Below, piece by piece: positions 1 to 10,500 of a DNA stretch of 64,000 nt (its first letter is position 1; each line of letters begins with the position of its first letter). The translations under genes were made by a program, and so were the position numbers. The stretch spans positions 138,062,169 through 138,126,168 of the forward strand of contig NC_092861.1 in NCBI RefSeq assembly GCF_032062135.1, written 5' to 3'. A model generated the notes under the pieces. It saw only the letters and a program-made list of their open reading frames with translations, made no database searches and was not told where the DNA came from. This DNA is from Pyxicephalus adspersus (lineage: Eukaryota > Chordata > Amphibia > Anura > Pyxicephalidae).

Positions 1-447
1 ACATGCCTCAGAATAAAAAAAAGACTGTGTTTACTGTAGAACTGTGTATTGCAATTTGAAGTTTTTTCTTGAATAGGAAATGTCAATTATGGTAAAATTT
101 GTTTTTTTAAAATGTGATTCCCAGGTTAACTGATAAACTGTACAAACTTTGTTATTGCAAAGATAATATTGCAAACTATGCAGCATTGAAAACTATACAG
201 TAACAGAATACAGACTTAGCTTCAATGGTTACATAATTGGGAGTGTGTGAGTGTGAATGAGTGTGACTAGATACCAAGCAAGAAATGACAAACCAGAGCT
301 ACTTACATACCATTTTGTAGTTTTAAAATTTAGGCACTGCAGTGTCCTGTCTGGTAGATAAAATAATTAATTGAAAAATAACAGCCCAGAGGCTTTCTCC
401 TTCATGCTAGAGATCCGACCCACCATAATATTTGCATTTTGGACAGT
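1..447. other. Upstream non-coding sequence
   Basis: AT-rich intergenic sequence. A short GTGTGAGTGTGAATGAGTGTG run lies at about 242-263. No gene or promoter seen. Confidence 0.8.
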
Positions 448-502
448 TTTAACTATTTAAAAGTCATACCTGACTGCAGCATTAAACATAAAGTGTTTTT
501 TA
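448..502. repeat. 54 bp direct repeat, left copy
   Basis: TTAACTATTTAAAAGTCATA then CCTGACTGCAGCATTAAACA and TAAAGTGTTTTTTA recur at 985-1037 with about five differences. The two copies flank the hairpin-bearing repeat exactly. Confidence 0.85.
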
Positions 503-988
503 AAGCGTACCTAAACTCAGAATTTTCACTTTACGCAGGGTAGACAACCCCTTTATGAAAAGTACCAACTCTGTTTGTTTTTTAAATGCAACACCCCTTT
601 TTAAAAAAAAAAAAAAAAAAGGTGCAGTACCGCCCCCCAATTCTCGATCGCCTAGGGAATGAATGGTAGCACAAAGCCTCCCGGGATACCTATGTCACAC
701 ATCCAAGGAGGCTTTTGGTCGCTCCTTCTGCACATGCCTGAGCAGCAGAAGAAGCCTTTTCGTGAAAAGGGAAAAAAATGCCGATCTCAAGCCTGGATCG
801 TGTGAGGTAGGAAGAATGCTGAAAAAAAGAAGATGGCGACACCCAGATCGCCGGCCGGAAGACGGATGCCGGGACGATGAAGGACCCAATGGAAGAAACC
901 TCCAGATGGATTGGACTGGCATGCAGGATTGAAGGTAAGTGTATTTTTTTCTTGTTTTGTTGGACTTTTGAGTTTTATTCCTCTTTAA
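500..988. mobile_element. Hairpin-bearing repeat upstream of the promoter, first copy
   Basis: The left end TTAAAGCGTACCTAAACTCA and the right end (reverse complement TTAAAGAGGAATAAAACTCA) form an imperfect inverted repeat. The interior holds AGCCTCCCGGGATA paired with TCCAAGGAGGCT across a short loop (about 678-714), the same stem as at 36790-36840. It contains an open stretch (663-932) with no resemblance to a known protein. It sits 300 bp before the core promoter. Confidence 0.65.
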
Positions 989-1037
989 CTATTTAAATCA
1001 TACCTGACTGCCTCATTAAACATAAAGTATTTTTTAA
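985..1037. repeat. 54 bp direct repeat, right copy
   Basis: TTAACTATTTAAATCATACC then TGACTGCCTCATTAAACATA matches 448-502. See the finding on its possible origin. Confidence 0.85.
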
Positions 1038-1284
1038 ATAACAGAATGAAAACTCTGAAGACACTCTTATGTGGCTTTATTCTTTTATTGAGTAAATTGA
1101 CAATTTCAAAACATTTTATTTTTTATTAATATAGCAAAGGTGGGATTGCACGTTAACATTTCTCTAGAACAGCTAGCACTGGCCTAATGCTTTTATTAAG
1201 AGAAGCCATCTATTTGGAGCAAATCATGACTTCTCCATTACTACCGTAGCTGCACCAAGGTTGCCATGACAGCACACCACCGCT
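1038..1284. other. Upstream sequence between repeat and promoter
   Basis: AT-rich to about 1150, then a more balanced composition approaching the promoter. No further features recognised. Confidence 0.7.
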
Positions 1285-1290
1285 CTACTG

Positions 1291-1299
1291 GCGGAAGTG
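1291..1299 (+). promoter_or_regulatory. ETS/GABP (NRF-2) site
   Basis: GCGGAAGTG matches the CGGAAGT core bound by ETS factors such as GABP. Inverted ETS cores follow at 1312-1317 (CTTCCG) and 1326-1331 (CTTCCT), so there are several sites within 40 bp. GABP prefers paired sites. Confidence 0.6.
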
Positions 1300-1317
1300 C
1301 CAGAATTCCGTCTTCCG

Positions 1318-1325
1318 TGACGTCA
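1318..1325 (+). promoter_or_regulatory. cAMP response element
   Basis: A perfect palindromic TGACGTCA lies about 90 bp before the start codon, between two inverted ETS cores. CREB/ATF factors bind this sequence. Occupancy is inferred. Confidence 0.65.
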
Positions 1326-1363
1326 CTTCCTCTTTTCTCTCGCGTGGACTTGGTGCTGTGTGA

Positions 1364-1370
1364 TCACGTG
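1364..1370 (+). promoter_or_regulatory. E-box (USF/MYC type)
   Basis: TCACGTG, about 40 bp before the start codon, contains the CACGTG core bound by USF and MYC/MAX family proteins. Confidence 0.5.
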
Positions 1371-1407
1371 TTCCCACTGTCCTTGGCCGGCGTGAGTTGT
1401 GAAGAAC

Positions 1408-1514
1408 ATGGCTGCACTATTAGCAGGAGCTCGGCTTGTCCTTCGCCAGGGACTGCGCTTCCTCCCGGCCTATAGCACTGTCTATAGAGTGCTGCCAGCG
1501 CCAGTGTCCGTTAG
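1408..1514 (+). CDS. LRPPRC: LRPPRC exon 1 (coding part): start and mitochondrial presequence
   Basis: Encodes residues 1-35 plus two bases of codon 36. The start MAALL matches the mammalian start, and the ATG has A at -3 and G at +4. Arg residues fall at 9, 13, 17 and 27 among hydrophobic residues with no acidic residue, the pattern of an amphipathic matrix-targeting helix. The donor is AG|GTGAGT, phase 2. The 5' UTR start is not defined. Confidence 0.93.
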
Positions 1515-4500
1515 GTGAGTGCCTGTCCCGTCTGGTGTGTGTATATCTGCAAAGTCTGAGTAACATGTCAGTCAGTGTGTGTCATGTCCTGTATGGGACT
1601 CTTGTTCTTCATATGGCTTCCACCTGACAGGACAAGCTTTGACCTTGGAGAACTGAGCTGCCTGACCTGTCCTGGGTTCCCCATACTAAGACAGGGTCAT
1701 AAAAATGCTTTTAATACTGCAGCAGAATTGATATTTATAATTCTCTCAGGAAATGCTAATTGCTTGGCTGTCTGGGCTTATTCATAGTGAGGTTGGGGTG
1801 CCTTTAAATAGCGTTTACAACTTCCTTATGGCAGGAAATGTAGCGTCTCCCCATTTCAGCCCCCATAGTAAATGAATGGGGGAGGTTGCCGGTACCGCTT
1901 CCCGTCTCCAGCTAACGAATGTGCCAGGTGAGGGGCTGAGAGTCGGGTAATGTGTGCAAAATTGCGCCTTGAAGAAGCAGGTGTGCACCTACCCAATCAG
2001 ACACAGTCATGGATATTCAAGAAGCCTGGTGCCTTGTTTAGTCCTGGGTAGGGATTGCAAATTGTGGAAGCTGAAGCATCAACATAGGATATGCAGAGTT
2101 CATGAGTATGCAGAACACTTTCTAAGCAGGTCAAATGCACCTGAAAGCTTTCTGATCAAGTCAAGGTAATTTCATCAACACAAGCCCAAAGCTTGTGCAC
2201 ACCGGTCCTAAAAGCCAGGTAATCATTCTGATTTTCCTCTGACAGGTGTCAGAACTAAACTTACCTCTGCTCCAGAGTTTTATTGTTTACACAATCCACA
2301 GGCACTGATGTCTACTTCCAGGATTCCAGCATCTATGACCTTTTTGATTGGCTACCCTGGGATGGCGTAGCTCCCACACCAATGTAGAATGACTGCAGAG
2401 CAGCATTTGCTTTAGGAAGCTTGCTAGTGGGCAGGTAAGATTTGATTGCAGCAAGACATCTGAGACTGAGTTCACAAATCTCTAACACAAGGGTAAGGAC
2501 TTCTATAATCATTCCAATAAGATTTGAAAATTACAGTCACATGGCTAAAAATTCTTCCTGTAAATTGGGTGTAGAAAGTTCTATTTATAAAGTAGAGAAT
2601 CTGACATTTACCAAAACATTCCCTGGTGGAGATTCAATTACTGCTATTGAAATACATACAGTATTCTCAGCCCCTTTTAGCTGGATGCACCACCTGGCAC
2701 TTTTTAGTGATCACTATGCTGTCTTTGGGTGATTACTGGAGTTGGGTCACAATACAGGGGCAGCCACCTACCTACCTACAGTTTCTTCCAGTCATGAGGT
2801 CATCACTGCTTCTTGTGTACGTGTGATGGCATACTGGCTATCTTCTTCCTGGCATAACTTAGATCACTATATAGGGATAACACTGGGTTCATATTTGGTA
2901 CACAAGTAATGTGACACATACTTTTCAGTGCATCAGATGCCATTTAGTTTGCTTTTAGAAAATGAAAGCAATGGAGATTAGGAGTAAACTGGACCAAAAA
3001 ATGCATAAAAAGGTACATTATTGCATATGAAAGGGTGCAGGAGTGCCTATAGAAAAAACAGATTAGTGGGAATGATAGGCTGACTCTTCTTTAGAAAATT
3101 GTTTGTACTTTTGGAGTACAAAGTATGCTTAAAAATTCTGAACCAAAAGTTGAGGCAATGGGTTCTTCACACAGTTGAAAAATTCTTACTTTACTGTGCT
3201 GTTCCCTTGCTGTTTGGACAAGCTAAGTTTTCTTCTCTGGCTGATGGAAACTGTAGAATGTGAGTCGCCAGTTAGAAGGCCTCATGTGAAACTGGGTGAG
3301 TCCTTTTCCAACTTGGGCTTGTGTCCATAACATTAGTTTGAGAGCCTTAGACTACTTACACACAACAGATGATTCTCGTCAAATAATCACCTCGGCTGAT
3401 ATCGGATGAGAATCTGATGTGTGTACAGCACTTGTCAACCTTTCTGGTGGATCCACAGACAACAAATGAGGAAAGATCATAATGAAAGTGAAGGGAAGAG
3501 AGCACAGCGGGGTGCTGCTCCGTTGTTCTCCCCCACTCCTCTAGAGCAGAACAGTGCTGTATGTACAGCGCTCGTTCGTTCAGCGTGCAGTCTTTTGTCA
3601 TTGGAAAGGATCATGAAAGATCCTTTCCAACGACAATTATTGCACGTGTGTACCCAGCCCTAGACTCTTTGCAGCTACCACAGCATTGTACTGTATGCTC
3701 AACTGCACTCCTATTCAGAAACATTTGGGACTCACTTTGTGTATGCAGTGATGTTGCAGCATTTACAGGTTTCTGTGGGTGTCATGCTGCTTCCAACTCC
3801 ATATGATATGCAAGGGCAACGCATGCAAACAGTGACTTTCCGCGTGGTATGCCGCTACTGGGTGCAAAAAAAAACACACCAGGAATCAGCTAACCATGGA
3901 GTTTTCACCACAAATCTTAAAGAAACCCAAAAATCATTTGCTTATAAGTATTTTTCTACAGCTGACCTTTCTTTTACCCTTCACTTGGACTTTACAATCC
4001 CATTGACTTGAGGTTTGAATCAACGTCTGTCAACATAAACCTTTCCTTTTTTTATTGCAACTTTTTTTGTATTGTATTATCTTGCTGGCTGTGTTGCCAG
4101 TGTGGGAGTCCATTCATTCAATCCTGCTGTAGGATACATATTTTATGTATGTTTTTTAAATCTTTTCAATTCCTTTAGAATGTCCTAAATAGTTCTGGAG
4201 TGACCTCTAGAGGATATGTGAAGGTCAAACTGATTCAGCTTATTGTTTACTAAATTTTAAAGCACACCTGTTCCTGTGTACACAACCTGGATTCCCCCTG
4301 GCCTGAAACCTATGTTGTATGAACATGTAGACTTTAGGCCTGAGTTTGAAGGAAACTTATATGGTGAGAGGCACGCAAGCATACTGCCGAACTCTTTTCA
4401 TACTTTTCTCCATGTGAAAATACTAGCTGCATGGATGTCATGAAGATCCAGCATAATACTATGGGTCACTGAACTGGAACACGCATGCAGATCAAGTATT

Positions 4501-7500
4501 CTGACTTCACATACTGATTGTTTATTCCAGTACTGTGATTTCAAGAGTACTGGAGACATAAGTGGCCATTTAGATAGCCTTTTCAGGAGTCTAAGGATTT
4601 GCATCGAAGGGTATTGGAATTTTTAATCAGCAAGCACATTTACTTTCAGTGTCTTTTCTCAATACCTTTTGTGTTCTTTTTGTGGTCCTTTGAAGATCAT
4701 TGAGAGTCCATCACCCAAGCTTAATCAACCTGCTTTAGACTGTTTATGAATTTCCATTGACTTTTATGGAGAGCGAAGCAGTTTTGTTATGAACAGAAGC
4801 CTGTCGACAAAGGACCTAACATAGCCTCCTCTGTTTTTGTGCCAAGTTTTCTTTGGCACCATATATTAGCCAACACAATGTGGACATCTCTGAAATAGCT
4901 ATTCTTGAACTCTTGCTATATTGGTAAAGTTTATTGTAAAAACTAATGATTGAACTTCCCTAATAAATTTGTCTAGTTATGGTTCTTTATTTTTCTGAAA
5001 CATTTCAGTGTGGGTAAAATACATGCTGGTACTTCCAAATTCTTTGGTTAAATACAAACCCAATACCAGGATCACTGGGGCTTTATTTATCTCTATGCAG
5101 TTCAGGCAGCTCATGACTGGTGGGTAATGCCTGTACATGCCTACAGGATGACATGCACAATTCTTTGAAAATGGCTTTAGCATGTAGACCACCCTATGTA
5201 GTATCCACATGTGATGCTGTGCCTCTGTTAAGAAAAAAAAATTGAGGTTCTGCAAGTGAAAAGGATACGCAGTGAGATCGCCTCCTCCTTCACAGTGGCT
5301 GCTTTGCCAATGCAACAAGAAGACGGATAGCAGCGCCTGGCGTTTCCTTCACACCAGGACGTAGAGGAATTCCAGGATGACGTGGCACCAGATCATGGGA
5401 AAGGCCAGCGCCATCGCTGTAGTTCTTTCTGTTTTAGGTTGTCTGTAAAATAAAAGATGCAGTGCTCAATGTTGGTCTGAAAACAGATATAGTTTTCCAT
5501 GCTACAGACCCTCCAGGTCCACCAACTTGTTTGTGCTGTATTTTATAATTGTACATCTTTTTAGGAGAATTACTCTCTCCATTATTTTCCTAGGAAAGGC
5601 TTGGGAATTGAGTTGCAAACTAAGTTATTTTTTTTTTTTCAAATTTGACAGATATCTTCATAACTCAGCAAGATTCCTCACAACAGCTTTACCAGATAAT
5701 GGCACTGTAGATGTGGAGTCTGTTCAGTCACGTGACAGTCCGAAAACACAGCCTGATGGTTGGTCACTCCATATTACTGGAAGCAAGTTGAAAAAAAATG
5801 GACGTATTAGTAAACAACATCTTTTAAATACCCTTGAAAATGTGTGCGCAGCAGGTAATGTTTGTCACTTCTGTTTTGTCTTTATATATCTAATATCTGG
5901 GGCAAAGGGTGTAAATAATGAATTGTGGCAAAACCTAAATAAATTTGATGTGATTCCTCACCTTTAAGTTTGCTGCTTGGAATGTAAATTGATCCCTGTT
6001 CAAGTTACCAATAGTTGGAATTGTAACTTGTATTAGTACTGGTTGTCTCAGTTCTGTCACAGTTGAGCCCACACATTGCCTATCACTACCCACAGCAGAG
6101 TAAAAGTAATACTTTTAAGACTATATTTTATTGTGTATCTCTTATTTAATGACCTGTAAAGGCTTGCATTATTATTGGTTTTGCTTTCCTGAACAAGGTT
6201 CGTCTACTTGGGTATTGTGTATTTCTCTTTGACCAGATGTAGTCTGTAGTAACACACTTTCTCTTAACAGGTAAACCATCATCCAACCAGGCCTGGTTTC
6301 TTTTGCAGGCATGTGGGTCTTCAATGCCAGAGGTGCCCCTGGCAGAAAGAACAGAGATTGCAAACACAATTTGGGACAGGCTGCAAGGAATGGGTATGGA
6401 CTATTTTATCCTCTGATTACAGTGTGTTTAGGAAACTGTTGGCCTGTTTTGACTTCAGTCACTTGTAACAGTGTTCTCTCCAGCCCCTGGGCGGGTGCAC
6501 CACCTGACACTTTTCTGTAACCAACTGGGTCGTTACCGAAAAGCTGGATAACAATAGAGGAGCATCGGACCGACAGGGCCTAATACAAAGACAGTCGAAA
6601 AATGGGAAATACTAAGGGGTAGGGAAATAGAAAGTTGGAACAAAGATTAGGAAGGCAGTAGAAAGCTGACAGAATTGTAGGGGCTATTGGATTCCTATGG
6701 CAGCAACAACTGGGAACTTTACATTTTTCATGTGTTGCCTCACCTATTTTTTTACCACTCACCTACAATTTCTTCCCACCCAGGAAAATTTTTTTTGGGG
6801 ACAACACTAAACTGTTATATAACATGAATGTCACACTACATCATCACATCAATGACACACTATATCATTTAAATCGGTTTGTAAATTCTTCCTGTCTCCA
6901 GTCTGTATTTTCTTAATGTGAGTCCTGTGCTGAGGACACATAAAAAAGCGTTCTTTCCTTTGACACTTTGTGCCTGACTTTATTAAAGCTCTTCAGGGCT
7001 GGAGAGGATACACTTTCATCGGTGATGCTGGATAATAAAGCAAACATGGAAGCTTTCAGTCTAGGTTGATGATTGGAAAACCAATCTTAGTGCTTCCTTA
7101 TTAAGTGAGTTTTATGTAACAACTAACATAACTATTACAGGCTACCATTGGCACAAATGAAAGCATGCAAATTCAGGCTGTAGTGTTCATTTGCCATGCC
7201 ATAAACCTGTGCCTGCTTTTCCACTGGCTTCCCACAGTGCTGAGAAATACTGATAGTGTCTATCTCCTGGTCAGGTCTATTTATTGTAAGTTCACATCTT
7301 TTCCGAAAGAGTGCATTTGCTGATCAAAAGAAAGAATTTGGTATATGCTTGGTTTGCTTGTGATTGATGTCTATACATTTAAAATACACATGGAAGTATT
7401 TTGCCAATGTTTATTTTATTTATTTTTTTGTATTAGGGGTTGCCTTCAATGAACACCATTACAACACTTTATTGAAAGTTTACCTTGAAAATGAACACAA

Positions 7501-10500
7501 ATTCTCTCCTACTGAATTCCTTGCCAACATGGAGGCTAACCAGATACAGGCAAATCAGGTAATGTGTGTGTACCTTTGAAACAATATTGCAGCTTATTTA
7601 TTAAAAACAAAAACAAAAAAACATGTCGGGCGGGCACATGAGTCACGTTCTTTATTTTTCCATAAAATCAAAGATAACTGGTTCCATTTACTACAGTTTT
7701 ATTTATGGCACCAAGGTTTGTATTGCTAACCTATTTGTACAAAAACTTTAAAATTAATCCCCTTAGATCTTAGATCTTTGCTTCTGTGCCTTTTTCTGCA
7801 AGCACAAGGAAATCTCGTGGTAATTCTTGTGAGTTTTCAGGCACCTTGATTTTCCAGCAATAAGGTTGCCCTTTTATTGGCACCTTTATTAAAAACTGTT
7901 TTCTTAGCAGGGGTCTGTCATTAGGTAGGTATTGAAGTAGGTCTCCATGTATTGCAGAGATTTAATTTTATTAGGAAATAGTCCAGAATACCATCTATCC
8001 TTGTACACTGTGAAAAGTATTTCAATAATGTTTTATTTCTTTGCAGAGTACGTATGAACTTCTAATTGCAGCCTACTGCCATGAAGGAGATATTGAGGGA
8101 GCAAGGTAGGCTTTTTAAGTTACATTACACCTTGTAATGTAAAGCAGAAATGATGTGTTTTATTTATTTTATTGGGATCACACACTTTTTATTCCAACAC
8201 CTTGTGGTGGTGTTAGATTTAAATATTGTACAGAGAATAACAGATAGTGGCCAACTTTTTCTTGAGAAATATGTCTTTGCTTTAGACAGTGGTCCAAAGT
8301 AGCTTTTCCACCATTTACAGTGTTCTCCCCTGCCCCTTTTAGCTGAGCGCACCACCCGGCACTTTTCAGTAACTACCCAGCTGTTTTTGAGTGGTTACTG
8401 ATAAGTTGGGTCCTAATAGAGGGGCTGTCGCCTGTCTACAGCTCATTCCCACCAAGCTCAAAAAATTTTCAGGGAAAATACTGATTTAAATATAATATTG
8501 CTTAGCATATACAGATTTAGGAATAGTTTCCATGTGAATGAAATTGTCTTTCTCAACAGTAAACATTTTAAATAACTGAAAATTTTTGCCTTGGTTTATA
8601 GCAAAATTCTCGGTTTCATGAAGAGTACCGATCTGCCGATCACCGAAGACGTTTTTAGTTCCCTAATTACAGGACATGCAAGATCTGGGTAAGTTCTACA
8701 GTCTATCTGCCTTTTCCAGTTCTAGATTTAAAAGATATGTAATAAGAGAAATGGTAAACTTCTATTGGTGACCTGTAAAGACAATTCCAGGTTTTAAAAT
8801 GAAATTTCCCAAATAGTTGAACCCTGGTTCCATTTTCCCACAGGTGCTTCCGCATGTGTAAAACATTTACAGCCTTGTGTCAGGGCACTGTACAACTCAA
8901 ACGATGGCTGTCATCCAATAATGCAGCAAGGCCAGTTAAACCCCCCCTTTTATCCCTAGCTAGTCATTGGGCATTCACAGAGTTCACGGCTTTCTGTGAT
9001 TGGCCAAGGAAAGAAGGTGCTTTGCTGAATGAGAGCCTTTGCTGATCATAGTAATTTGTTTTCGTGGTGATTGCATGATTTTTAACCACTTGGAGCGGTC
9101 TGTAAGAAATCAAAAATAAATTGTATACATCCATCTTTGATGGAAGTCATAAGTTTTATGCATACATATGAAGTTTGGCTAACATGGGGGGGTGGGCATT
9201 CAAACTTGCGCTCAAATTTACACAGCTCATTCTTCCCAGTATCGAGATGTACTGCAAAAGTGTGCATAAGGCAGCTCTCTCCTCAGTTTACATATAATAT
9301 ATAATCTTGTCCGAACTTTTGAAAGAAGGGGGACAGTAGAATTTGCAAGCAATTGTTTATTCAGAAATGGCTATGAGTGATGTGATGCTGTGCTGGAGTT
9401 CAAGAAGCAGTTGTATGTTTGATGGGGGAGGAGGGTTGAGAGTAAGTTTGGTATGAACGAGATTTCAAGGTATAGCATTCTTCTGAAGTTTGGAAGCAGA
9501 GAGTTATTTGCAGGTACAAGAGGGTGCTAAATGGGGAAAAATGTAGCTGCTGCAGTTTTACTTTTTACCCTGTGGGTGCTACTATCCTTGACCTTTTAAT
9601 TTAAAGAATGCACCAATGTAGGCAATCAGAGGCCTCGGTTTTTTAAATAGGGGGGGGGAACAAAATTTTTTTTATATTATGTGCTTTAACTAGTGATTTA
9701 ATTGTAGCTGCAAATCATACTTTGTAAAGTCTCTGGTAGCCCCAGGACCCACGTGCAAATTCTGACATGGGCAAAATAGGTCAAACTGGTCTGACCCTTC
9801 CACCACTTACTGTGGTATCTTAGATTGAAGGGCAGTCTCTCTTGCCTAAAGCAAAATGCTTTAGGCAGGAGCAGTTGAACGGAGCAATTTTTTCCATGCT
9901 GAAGTTTGTATTTGATCATGTTGGGTTTTTAGTATCTCAAGCCCCAAACCTAAAATCTGTGCAGTGTATTAATTTCGGTTATAAAGGCAATGCATGGTAA
10001 AGCACCACAGTGCACACATATACCCATTGGTTATGGTGCATTTCGGTACTGCTCCTATTACTCAATATCTGTGTTCAAATGAACCCTAATGCTCAGTATT
10101 TGCTGTTAGCTGTGCTTAAAACAATAACTCAAAATGTGATTTTCCTCTCATTGTTCACCTATGTGTTCATTGTTGAACTCTTTGGCAAAGACAGGTGTCT
10201 ACTTAGAATGCAACGACACAATTATTGGTTTCTGTCTTCAAGGCACCCCCACTACTAAAATGTTACGAATCCTGATTTCCTGGTTTCCCTCAAGAAGGGC
10301 ATTTTTTAAGTTGCCCCACAAGTTTTCAATAGGATTAAGGTCTGGAGATTGGGCTGGCCATTTCATAACATCAATCTTTTTGGTCTTGAACTGATGTTGC
10401 TCGTTTACTGGTGTGTTTGGAGAATTTGTAATGTTGAAACACCCATTTCAAGGGCATGTCCTCTTCAGCACAAGGCAGCATAATCTCCAAGTATTTTGAT

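Larger units (their letters stand above)
1285..1407 (+). promoter_or_regulatory. LRPPRC core promoter and 5' UTR
   Basis: Immediately upstream of the start codon the sequence becomes richer in CG than the flanks and packs several activator sites into about 80 bp: an ETS/GABP site, an inverted ETS site, a full CRE, a second inverted ETS core and a CACGTG E-box. There is no TATA box. A pyrimidine run (about 1326-1342, cttcctcttttctctc) could carry the start of transcription. GABP (NRF-2), CREB and USF sites are typical of nuclear genes for mitochondrial proteins, which fits LRPPRC. The exact transcription start cannot be read from sequence alone. Confidence 0.7.
1515..5651 (+). other. Intron 1
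   Basis: 4.1 kb non-coding. It holds a copy of the GCACCACC-type repeat (2664-2800) and an inverted-repeat element (3348-3662). A GC-richer block at 5300-5440 looks repeat-derived. The rest is unique AT-rich sequence in which I see nothing specific. Confidence 0.85.

Noticed and set aside
663..932. 89-codon open frame and its minus-strand counterpart upstream of LRPPRC.
   Set aside because: Lies wholly inside the hairpin-bearing repeat, whose GC-rich interior opens frames on both strands.
5527..5967. 146-codon plus-strand open frame read as one gene.
   Set aside because: Only the part 5652-5854 is coding; the rest is intron read-through on both sides of LRPPRC exon 2.
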